Of a DNA stretch of 64,000 nt, positions 49,101 to 60,000 are shown piece after piece. The stretch is from Phallusia mammillata. Taxonomy: Eukaryota; Chordata; Ascidiacea; Phlebobranchia; Ascidiidae. The notes beneath the pieces were generated by a model, which saw only the letters and a program-made list of their open reading frames with translations, had not been told where the DNA came from and searched no databases. Made by a program: the position numbers and the translations under genes. Each line of letters starts with the position of its first letter. The first letter of the stretch is position 1. Location of the stretch: assembly GCA_003260075.1 (NCBI GenBank), contig QLIY01000391.1, forward strand, positions 62,001 through 126,000. Direction: 5' to 3'.

Positions 49101-52100
49101 CGATCTGGTGGGCGAAACGTCAGCGAAAATACAAGTTCTTGAAAACAACAACTAGTATTTTGTGTAGCATTTACACCAGTTGAACGAAATAATTTATTAA
49201 ATATGCAACCTGGTGAACGAAACGCCTGTTCAGTATTTTCTATTGTATCTTTTGTTGCACAACATGTCCAAGTGTCAGTACGAAAAATTATTGTCGAGGG
49301 AAAATAATATACTCACACTGATTCGAGATAGTCATGAGCTTCGGAAGGTGCGATATCTATGGAACTCATCCGTCGTCCAACGCTGCTCGTGTGGTTGAGA
49401 AACTTTTTACCCGTGACCTTGTGGTCAAAGTTCATGGCCCCGAACCTCAACTTGATCCTGAAAGTATCATGTTTTTGAACAAAGTCAGAAGTTGCACAGA
49501 TATTGACAAACACATTAAAAATACATCTGGGCTTATGTAAATACCAAAAGAACTAGGTATATTTGATAAACTTCTTTTTGTTGAAATATATTTGAATTAC
49601 CTTTTTAAGATGTATATCTTAGAATATAAAGTATTTTCTGATCTAAACTTTAAAGAGTTGTCAAAAATCATCTAGCACAAAATTTCGGGCGGAAATTTCA
49701 AATCAATAGCAAAGATTTATACTTACGCGTAACTGAGGTCGTCTGGGCCGGGTATTGGTTCACCAGGAGTATTGAAAAAACAATTAAGAAACGTTAGAAA
49801 TGCAATCGACGCGTGAAAAATCATGATGGCTTGAAACGGCACGCCCGCATCGTACGCTGCCTACAAAATATGTTACTTGATATTGTAGTTCTACCACGAT
49901 CAGAATGCAGTTATACACACCTTGAATAACATGTACATTATAGCAGAAGCGGAGTAGGAACCTATCATTAGGGAAATCATTGTCGATCGAAGATTCTCGA
50001 AAAGGTTGGGAATAGGAAAGCTTGTGAAAATGTATACGACACCGCCCATTCCATTCAAACATACAGCCGGTGCCATCAGAATGCTGTAATCTGTAGATAC
50101 AAACAAAAACGAATCTGTACCAGGGGGATCAAATCTGTAACATTTTTGGATGTACTCGCATTCAAAGCCAATTTAATCCGATCATTAAACATGGACATTG
50201 CAAAAAGCAAAAGGGCATATGCGAACGACCTTTACAAAAGCAGTCATCCTAAAAAGCACTTGCTGTGTGTATGGGAAGTACGATTAACTTTTCTTCAACC
50301 CTACTTAACAGGAATCACAACACCACACTCTCGCTACGCGATGTCAGCACGCTTTTTGTGATTTGAGTTATGTGTACACAGTTTTGGTTAGTCCCCCGCG
50401 CCTACACAGTTAGACTTGTACAAATATTACTTTACAGGCCAATAAAAACAGTAACTGGCAGTTGTATGCAAATCATTGCATACAGTTTTCAGAAAAAGAT
50501 TTCGGGGCCGGGCCATCATGTTTAGGATGTTAGTTGCAGTCATGATAGCAAAGTAACGGTTATGGCATAATTTGACCCTATCTAGCAAATTAACCAAAAC
50601 GATATTGAAATGTCAATCACAATGAAAAAACTTGTACCTGCAATTACATACGTAGCGATGTTAAGATATAAGAATATAGTACCGAAAAAGTGGGTAAGAT
50701 TAAATATTAAACTTAATTAGCAGGTATAAGTTTAACGCGATAAACAAGATTTGAAATCACGGCCTGTAGGTAAATGTTTCTATTTTTACAACATGTTTTT
50801 CGTTAAACCCGAAACTTACTCTCGGTGTCCAAAGAACCGATGGCGAACAAAACACATGAAACCATGAACGTCAGCCTGTAACAAAAACACAAAAATATAA
50901 AGTTCAAAATGCCACCGAATATATCACTCAGTGAAAACTTACGTTCCGCATAAACGGATCATTCGCGATCCGTATTTGTCCATGATAACGCCCAGGATAA
51001 CGGTAACACCACTTAAAAGACTTGATCCAATGGAGAAGTATCGGTTAAGAATTTCATCCTGGTCTGCGCAGGTAGGATAGCCCGATGGCATGTATTTCTG
51101 AAAGCAGATATCAAACATCGTTTAGTTTGTGGATAAAAAGCAGATTAAAAGGACAGATACTGTTTAACATTTTGATATCTACAAGTATATTTGGACAGTT
51201 TACCAGCACCTTTTTGCTGCTTTTTTGATTTTTCGTGATTCTGTAGTTTTATGTATTGTTTAAACTTAAATATGACAAAAAATGTTAACGTTCATAATCC
51301 AGTCCAATTGACTTGTTTGTTTTCGGTCGGAGTTTTGGAAAAAATGTGCATATGTTTTAAAGCCAACATAGATTGATGACTATTTACGTTCAAAATCATT
51401 TACTGGCCCGTATCATTAAGGCAACTGTTGTTACCAAGGATTGTTTCTAAGCTCATACAAAATCTTAACACAACGAAAAGGGATGTTGCAAACAGCAGAT
51501 GATTTAGCTGTCGTGCGGGTTTGATTTATTGCAGCTGCTGCTGGACCGTTCTTTTACTGTTAAAATTGCAATGTTGTGACTTCTGCAAAAGACAGACCAC
51601 AACATAAATCGCTGACTCAAGCCCTTGTGACATCAGCGATACGTCAGTGGGACGAAGCCGGTACTTGTTTGTCAAGCCTATCTGCAAGCAAACAAATACG
51701 TTGCCATTGCAAGTATGCACAACGCCACCAAGGATTTGATGCGCTTGACACTCTGTTCCAATGATGTATAATTGATAATTCAGTGCACTGCCAGCTGTCG
51801 AAGCGAAATAGCGACGACAGATCAATGACCCGCAACGCAGGTGTTTGTGCTACTGCCCTGTCCATGCAATGGCTCGAATAATTTAACGAACAAGGCTTTG
51901 TTGCAACCAGCACTCGCTTTACGACATATCAGTGTCATAAATTCAAAATCGACCCTCGTTCAGTGCAACAACAAGTGCATCGACCAAAACAGTTTGGCCC
52001 GTTTTATAATCAAAATGTTTTAATAAATGCTAATAGTTACCACTTCTGACTCGGGTTCGGTGACGTTAGTCGGTGACGTAGTGAAGTTATTGTTAGTCGA

Positions 52101-52428
52101 AGTATCGTTACCTGAAAACATATGACAAACATCAAATAATTTTAAGTAACATTTTTTTCATTATGACAATTTGTAACAGAACAAGCCAAACTTCATAACC
52201 GACACTCTCATGGTATGTTGAACCAAAGTTTCCTGCATTAAAATGCATCGTACCTAAGGCACCGTCCCCCGAAGTGAGACAAACATTTGCGTAAAATCCT
52301 TCGTTCTTGAGCATAAGAAGCAGAGAACTCCAGCCCAAGAGAACAGCAGCAAACATAAGATTCTCAAGCACGGATGTCACAGCTATCCACCATTTTCTCT
52401 GGTTAGCTTGGTGCAGAGTAGGAGCCAT
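46103..52428 (-). CDS. SLC43A: SLC43-family large neutral amino-acid transporter (13 exons)
   Basis: A facilitative, Na+-independent carrier of the LAT3/LAT4 family (major facilitator fold, 12 membrane spans), moving Leu, Ile, Val, Phe and Met at the plasma membrane. Exons, 5' to 3': 52428-52254, 52111-52041, 51097-50943, 50875-50820, 50090-49921, 49860-49727, 49457-49317, 48398-48202, 47919-47724, 47446-47269, 46942-46869, 46797-46674, 46333-46103. Phases join exactly to about 633 aa; mammalian members are nearer 560-570. Family marks are the N-terminal MAPTL then RKWW, LENLMFAAVLLGW, KNEGFY, the NLFENLRSTM-MIGSY block, YDAGV, FDHKVTG, GTIMDW and HFSYFGKLTGL. Extra length lies in the acidic C-terminal tail and in the Lys-rich loop after GTIMDW. 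The MAPTL Met is chosen because it matches the family start. Two single-n contig joins fall inside: 47582 (between exons 9 and 10) and 48672 (intron 8). Confidence 0.92.
47430..47738. repeat. Unmerged contig overlap at a single n, SLC43 exons 9-10
   Basis: Sequence from 47430 to 47581 is repeated from 47583 to about 47735 with few differences, separated by one n at 47582. The first copy ends within the 3' end of exon 9 and the second begins within the 5' end of exon 10. Small pieces of both exons therefore appear twice. The coding model uses the outer, complete copies (exon 10 to 47446, exon 9 from 47724). Confidence 0.85.
48591..49198. mobile_element. Foldback (long inverted repeat) element in SLC43 intron 7
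   Basis: The left arm (from AATAAATTATTTCGTTCAAC at 48591) and the right arm (ending GTTGAACGAAATAATTTATT at 49198) are inverted copies over more than 100 nt, including the shared AGAACTTGTATTTTCGCTGACG-type core, quoted in part. The centre is unrelated and non-coding. The left arm is itself partly repeated across the n at 48672, so its true length is shorter than shown. Confidence 0.75.
48602..48742. repeat. Unmerged contig overlap at a single n (48672)
   Basis: About 70 nt starting TCGTTCAACTGGTGTAA at 48602 recurs from 48673, just after the n, with several substitutions. The overlap falls in the left arm of the foldback element, so repeat-driven misjoining is possible as well as allelic overlap. 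Confidence 0.7.
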
Positions 52429-54321
52429 CTCTCCAAACTCACACAACTACAGCCAAACGGTACACAATACTCTACTAATTTTAACTGTTGATACGTATGA
52501 TTGCTTGCTAACAATAACAGCATCAAACAAAACAAGCAGCTGCGGAAGTGATGACCACTGCGTTAATTTGCACGGATGAATATAAAGTATTTTGTATGTT
52601 AGTACAGTACAAATTTTTGTTTCTGCTTATAGGTATCTACACCAGAAATGATAGATCTGCCTCTATTGTTCCCCGAACGTTCGCGGCTTCTTCCCACCGA
52701 GCGAGTAAACTGGCAGCGCTAAAAGCAACTATGAAGCAACGTCGTAAATACGCCTCTTGCGCAATTTTACAGGACCTGTGCCCCCCATGCGGGACCAGAA
52801 CTCGAAATTACTATTTAACAGAGCGGTCGGGCGCACTGTCGAAATACCAGCTATAGGGGCGGTTTGTTTACTTGCAACGATCAGCGAACTGTCATTGTGT
52901 ACTGGTTAGAAGCGCAGACACCGTTACATTGGTTAAAGTGCAAATTTAATACGACCTCGTTATTGAGCGAAGGAACTGTTTTTGTTTGCGCAAGGAGCAA
53001 GTGCTTGCTGACGAACATACAAGATAAGTGGCACAAGTGCATCTGCAAGCCAATTGAGGTGTCGCAACCTTAACCTTCTCCAATCTGTTTTCGTCAGACA
53101 GCGATTCATCGTTAATTTCTCGAGTGCTGCACTTTGGACTGCTCCAGTGCCGTACACAAAGAAACGCAGGTGACGGTGGTGCGATGACGTGTCCGTTCAA
53201 CCCGAGGAGGAACCAGTGAGCGAAAACGACGCTTATTACCATGCGCGTGGGTTGAACCCTTTGTCTGATGGCTTGTTTACACACAGGGAACACACGTGAC
53301 CGCGCTGAATCACGTGTTTCCCCAGGGATTGAGCACCCGATCAACATGCGCCACAATCGCTGACTTCGCGTGCCCGTATAATCCGGTGCAATTTAGAATT
53401 TTGAGCTTATAGTCAGGGCTCTGTCCTGCTGCGAAACAAATTTTTGAACGCAGGCAAACCCTCATATTGCTCTCACTGTGCACCATAAGCCCAACGCATG
53501 CAGGAAGTGTTTGGCCGCTTAAAGGCCCAAATCAATGGAGCATTACGTCAGCACTGAGGCAATCGATTTCCATTGTCGGTGGTAATTTGGGTTGGTTTAT
53601 TTCAGACTTTGGCTTGCGGCGAAATCTATACCACTGGATCAGACCCTTTTCTGTATAGATTTACAATGCAGCTGTAATAAACGATAATCGGAAATCTCAT
53701 AAACTAAACAAAGCTAACATTTTTACGTGACGTTGACATTTTGACGTGACGTGACAACATGAAAATTTTACTGTAAACAAAAGCCCATACGGCAACAAAT
53801 CTACAATTCCTTTCAGGTATATGATACTAAATGTAAATTACAGACTTACAGATCCTTCTGTAAGTATTTACTCTCACTATATGTTTTTGGTGTCTTGAAG
53901 GAGCTACTACCTTTAATCATTCAGGTATATCTAAATCCGTGAACTTGCATCAAGTAACGCTAAAACAAAAACCACATTCGTCGTAATAAAGGCCTGTTTT
54001 ATACATTTTCTATATAGCGAACAAACAGTACGCATATCTTTCTGACACTAAGCTCTCTAAATAACACTGGTATTGAACTTGGAGGTCATTGCGATATCGG
54101 TTCCCTTTTAACATAAACGAAGTGAAAGCATACTGAAGTTTCTTGCGCCACTGAGTTACAACAGTATCAAAACACCATTTCTCGTAAATATTGTTCTTTG
54201 TGTGGTTTGTGCAAAGGGAATGTTGTTGCACTCAATGATGTAGCTCCCACTAGTGTCAAAAATAAATGCTTGTATCTTCCACTGAAAACGCTGCAGGGAA
54301 GGACTTGCCCTCGATTTGGAT

Positions 54322-54765
54322 TTAATAATAAACAACAGGACAGAAAGTAGGCCGAATGGTTCGAGGCGCCTGACCCATATACAGACATACAAAATCCTGA
54401 TGGGGATTCGTCCTCGGGATGGTCCTTGGTTCAAACCCCGTAAAAAATTATACATCTAAATTATAAACAGCGGAAAACTGGGCCCAACGGTACAAGACGC
54501 CTGATTCTAGACATTAAAAAAGCCTGATCGGGGATTATCTCCAGGAGCGACCTGGGTTCGAACCCCGTAAAAATGTATACATATAAAATATAAACAGGAG
54601 AAAACTGGGCCCAACGATACGCCTGGTTCTAGACATTGACAAAATCCTGATCGGGGATTATCCTCAGGAGTGGCCTGGATTCGAACCCCGTGAAAAAAGA
54701 TAATAAACAACAGGGCAGAAACTTGACCGAACCGTCTGAAGTGCGTGACACATTACGAGACTTAA
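54322..54765 (+). repeat. Tandem array of tRNA(Leu/Ser)-like units (SINE-like)
   Basis: Three full units and a fourth partial one. Each has an A-box-like segment (GGCCGAATGGTTCGAGGCGC in the first), a GGGGATT variable region and a B box (GGTTCAAACCCC, GGTTCGAACCCC, GATTCGAACCCC). AT-rich spacers with TATAAA runs lie between. The layout matches type-2 tRNAs (Leu/Ser). Acceptor stems are not closed, so these look like tRNA-derived SINE monomers or tRNA pseudogenes. Confidence 0.65.
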
Positions 54766-55435
54766 AAAATATATTTTTACAATTTTGCTCACACTTTGAT
54801 CACAAGCAGCAAACACTCGAACCATAGTCTTTCTAAAAGCAAGTTTGAATTTAAACACGAATGTTTTTTGTGCTTACACAACCAAGTACTCAAAAGTTCA
54901 TTGTGTTTTAAAAATAATAATAAGATCGTTGGAATACACAAGTTGGGAAATGTTTATTTCCAGGTTAAAATCAGTTGATAATATTTTAAAGAACAAATAC
55001 AGTATATTTCGCTAAAGAAGCATCTCCGGAATCTATAAAGGGCAATAAAAGTGGATTAAATTAGATCGTTGGATTACTGCATTATGTGACGATCTGATTT
55101 GGAATTTTGATGAATAATAACGACTTTCGCTATGTTAGGCGTATTATACGAACTAAATGATGCTATTCTGGCAGATATGTTGTTTGTACGAACGTTCAAA
55201 CGTCCTTTTTTGATGATTAAGTTTGCAACGTGGTACAATGTATGACAACTCATAAACGTTTTATGATTGAACATGGAATTTTTAAAGGATTAAAAAATTC
55301 GTCGAACCGCAAACAATTACTGGATATGGAAATCGCACGGGCTAATCGCAATGTCATGTTATCCATCTTTCCTGTGACACAGAATGCGCGATACAGTGAC
55401 GTCACGGGCCACCCCTCGGGCGCAAGGCCCGTTTG

Positions 55436-55438
<3 letters not shown>

Positions 55439-55483
<45 letters not shown>
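55439..55483. other. 45-nt homopolymer G run (probable masked gap)
   Basis: A pure G run between unique flanks in the SLC43-protease intergenic space, of the same kind as the other long G runs in the window. Confidence 0.65.
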
Positions 55484-55484
<1 letters not shown>

Positions 55485-57051
55485 GTAATTTATTCTCGGC
55501 AGCATTTTCGTTCGCATGCCGCGTCCGAGGGTTGGTTCTGTGACTCAGAAAATGAGATGTCAATAATGTGACAGAGCACGTAGGGCAAGTTGATTGGTTT
55601 GTGTTGTACATAAAACGCTTGGTTGAATTTGGTTTTGAATTATGTCTGCTTTTAACTTTATACCCACTGTTTACATATGTTTTTGATTGACCATACCAAC
55701 GATATAGAGAATTGTTGAAAATTTCTGTTTGTTTTAAGTTTAAATTCGCAAAGCATAATGTTTTGCCGTTTCGCGATAACACACATATGACCGTTTGGAG
55801 AATGTAATTTCACAATGAATTTGAATCATTTTGTTTGGGTCGGCCTTTACGCTGGGTTTTCGAATTCTGCTGATATAAAAATACGGTTATCGCAGGCAAT
55901 GCTCCTGTTACGGGATTTGGTTTCAGTCTAGACTATATCTCTACTTATTCGCAAGTTATAATAGTGTAAGCTTGCATTGAAAATTTGCGTGTTGGATAGA
56001 TAATACGATTTTGTAACCTTTCTACAAAAATACAAAGTGTTTTGAAGATCATGCCATATAAATCAAATGTCAAAGTGAACTATCATTAACATTTCCTAAC
56101 AACTCACGAGCCCATAAGCGGGAAAATCCTTCAAATTATTTCTGAAACGTGATTCAGAATCGGCAAAATTCCCCTTCCGCGAAAACCGCAAACAAACAAA
56201 TCGTTTTTTTGTTGCAGACTGAATAAAAAAAGTATGGTTGTGTAAACTACTTGCAAATTGAAGGGGTTCTGTTTAAATTGTACATTGGGGTTATTCTGCA
56301 ATCCAGCAGTGCGTACTTTTGCAAAGTAAAAAAATAACCCCGACAAAACTCTGTACAGTGATAACAGCATTTAGTTTGACAGTGATTTAGACATTTTCCA
56401 AAATTTTCAATCTCTGACACTTGTTCCTAACCATGGGAAATAAGAAACCGTTTTTCTCTGTCGAAAAACAACAGAAATGATAATGAAGGTTTTATGGCGA
56501 CTGCTTGCGGCATTGAAAAATGTATTCCGGGAATAAGCCTTGCAAGTGAGTGGTGATAATTGTAACATAACCGAGGCGCAAAACATTGCAATTGACCAAA
56601 CTCACCTAATAGCGCCTTTGACGTGACCCACAAGGCTAACGAATTAATTGGCAAGTGACGTCAGTACGTGCGTCACCAGAGCAAAATCTGTACTCGGTTA
56701 AGAGTCGGTGATGCTTCGCTGTGGACTTCTTCGTAAAATGACGCGCAAGGACTTGTTGCCAACCAATGGCCCCAGGCGACCGATCGGAACCAAACCAACC
56801 GATACGAGTGTTGTTCTCCAGTCTGTCGCCATACCGCGGGATTTCAATTATAAAAGTTTGTAGAGCAAAAAGTTTTGTTAGTGTGCAGGTTTCTTTACTG
56901 CTACTGAGCTTAATAAAAAACTGAACAGGTTGAGGAAACCATTAGGACTATCGGATTTAGGAAATTTATAGTCTTTCACAAATGCGTGGAAATTAAATGG
57001 CGACAATATTAGACAAATGGTAAGGGAAATAAAATTTGTGCAGTTATTGCA

Positions 57052-60000
57052 ATGTTTCTTCGGTTTATCAATGAAACATATTTCTGCAGGGCCATCTTGG
57101 CGTTTCTGGTTTTTATTCTTCATTCTACTATTGTCAAATCGCAAGTCCAGCAAGGTTAGGATTCGATTTTTATAATTCAGTAGCTTGTAAAAACAACATA
57201 ATCATTTTGTTTTTCTGGAAATAATTCCGTTTTTCGTTTGGTCGGAAATGGCTTATAAGTACTTCTCGGCGTCCCAACAAATTTGGCTTATTTAAGGATT
57301 TCACAATTGGTTAACTGTTTATAGGGAAACGCTAAAATGTATGGGAAACTAATAGCAGTGTATGTTTTGCAGAATGTACGGAGCTGGCATGGTGCGGCCA
57401 GTTTAAGCATCTTTGCACACAAGACACCTTCAAGGTACAGATGCAAAGCGGATGTCCAATCACATGTGGCACCTGTCCATTTACAAAATCCGTGGACCGT
57501 AAGTACATTATGCAAGCAACTGGAATTTGATTTTATGTTATTTCAAACCCTTGAGAGAGAGACATTTCCTCGTCGTAGATGCCACCTTGCCATTTGCCGC
57601 TTAAACCTAATTGTCTCTTTTCAATGTCGTTTTTTCACAGTCCCCAAATCCATCTTTCTTCTGTTTATTTACTGAGGACGGCAAAATGTGCATAACGAGA
57701 CGTATATAAAAAACAATAACGTGTTGTTTTCTTTTGAAATACCAATCAGCACGATGATAGTAAATTAAATAATAATAACTTAGTTTATAGTGGCTTTTAT
57801 CAATAGAGTTGTAAAATATTTGCTGCATATGTCCTTAGCTCGTCTAGATGTACACAACGGTGGGATTCAATTTTTGTCAGTCGGTTCTTTCACAAAAGTT
57901 CTGTTATAAAAGTCCATTGACAGTAACCAGTAATGCTAACCGGTTCGCTGATCTCAAAGTCAATTGACAGTAACCAGTAATGCTAACTGGTTCGCTGATC
58001 TCATAAAATTTCGAGTGGACGGTTCTATAGAACCGGTACGAACCGGCTGAATCCCAACAGTGTTTGTATTTAGTAATTATTATCACGGATGGTTCAATAG
58101 AACCGGTGCGACATGGCTGAATTCCACCACTGGATATACACCATTATACTTTTTTGAAATTCAATTTCATTGCCTTACAGCCAGGTGTGTAACAAACAAC
58201 GGTGGATGTCAGCATAAGTGTCAAATCGTCAACGAAACAAAAGAATGCTCGTGTTTTGCGGGTTTCGAGCTGCAGTTGGACGGGATTTCGTGCAGTGACA
58301 TTAACGAATGCTCTGGAGACAATCCATGCACTGATATCCAGCATCCCTACTGTGTCAACCAGAGAGGCAGCTACTTCTGTTCAAGGGAAAATTGCGCCGT
58401 CACCCAGGGCTTTTTGAACCGCTACCAAAGTGAAAAGTGCTGTAGGTCATCGCCGACAAGTAAGTGTTTCAGGCTGCTTTTAAGAATTGGACAAAATCTG
58501 TGAACTGTCTATGACTATTAGGAAGTTTGAGGAGACAAATAGGACCAAAATCGAGGACTTACGTTAAACAATGTTGTTGCAGCGGAATGATTACGATGTA
58601 GGTTTCGGGTTGAATTCATTTGAATTTGTTTTAGAGTCAACGACCTCACATTCGCATGTTGGTTTAATAAAGTAAATGTACAGACAAGAATCAAAGTATA
58701 GTTAAATTTTTCATGTCAGCTGAAAATACAAGAACAAAACCATTGCTGAACATATTGCTGTACAAAAACGACCATTTCACTTTCGTGCAGGCCTTAAAAC
58801 AATTTGTTTGTCTTGACACAGATTACACGTGTGGAAGAGACAGATTTACCAATGATGATAGGATCGTCGGTGGAGTGAATGCCGTCGCTGGAAGGTGGCC
58901 ATGGCAGGTATGTGTCCAACCAGTTAATTTAGGCGGCTGATTAGACAAATGTACCGCCAACAACACGCACTTCTGTGGCAAATAAATTCGATCATTTCAT
59001 GTTGGCCGTAAAAGTTTGTGTCTCGAGGCTAGTTTGGTGAAATCTGAAGGTTAGGTTTACGTAGAAATGCTATATTTGCGTTTTAGGGCCTGGGGGTACG
59101 CCTTAAACGAAATTAATTTCAGTAACAACCTAACATCATGTGTTTACATCTGCTAGGGACAGCTGTAAAGGGCTGTTTTCCGATTTAATTTGGTTAATTA
59201 TGAAAACATACCGACTTTCAGACAACAAATTGCATGTTTACATGGCACACATGTTCCAATTTTCGATGAAACCCGTCATAAGCAACTTTGTTTCTATTTC
59301 TGTAGGCTTACATCTTAATTGACGGCGGCACGTTGTGTGGAGGAACGTTGATTGATGCCAATTGGGTACTAACCGCTGGACATTGCTTTCTGTAAGTGTT
59401 AGTTACTAGTGTACCAAGATGTCTGGACAACAGCTCATAACGTAATAAGTTTTCCTGATCAAAGCAAAAATATACGTCACAAATTGGGTTTGTACAAAAA
59501 CCGTGTTGTGATTCATACCGGTATTAAAATTGCTTCAGATGCCCGAAAATGAAGAAATTAATTTGACATTTAAAAACCGGTTTAAATATCGGATTTGACC
59601 CGTTAATTTTACTCAATTACATAAAAAACAAAACATATGCTTATTTTTGGAGAGTGCGCTACTGTGTAAGCTAGGAGATAATTGTCTTTGTTTATATGCC
59701 TATTTGTGGATATATGTGTTATTCGGTGAAGGCATTTCTGGATTTATTTATTTTCTGCTCACACAGAAAAGCAACTAACCGGTCAGTCATCAAAGTTTCG
59801 TTTGGAGTTGTGGAACCAAAAGCGCGGGAGACGCACGTACAAAAACGCGACGGGGTAGAGGTATGTGGCAAAATCGCATGCTCAGAACTTAAAGTTGTTA
59901 AACTTAATTTATGTGCAACAAGTATTTAACGATCACTTTTGCTCCATTGTGTAGGTTGTTTTCTACCCTGATTGGAAAAGAGAAACATTTCCGTACAACG

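Larger units (their letters stand above)
52429..57051. other. Intergenic space between divergent SLC43 and protease genes
   Basis: About 4.6 kb that should hold the promoters of both genes. It contains a tRNA-like repeat array (54322-54765), a 45-nt G run (55439-55483) and CRE-like TGACGTCA sequences near 55396 and 56656. No coding sequence was recognised. Confidence 0.5.
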
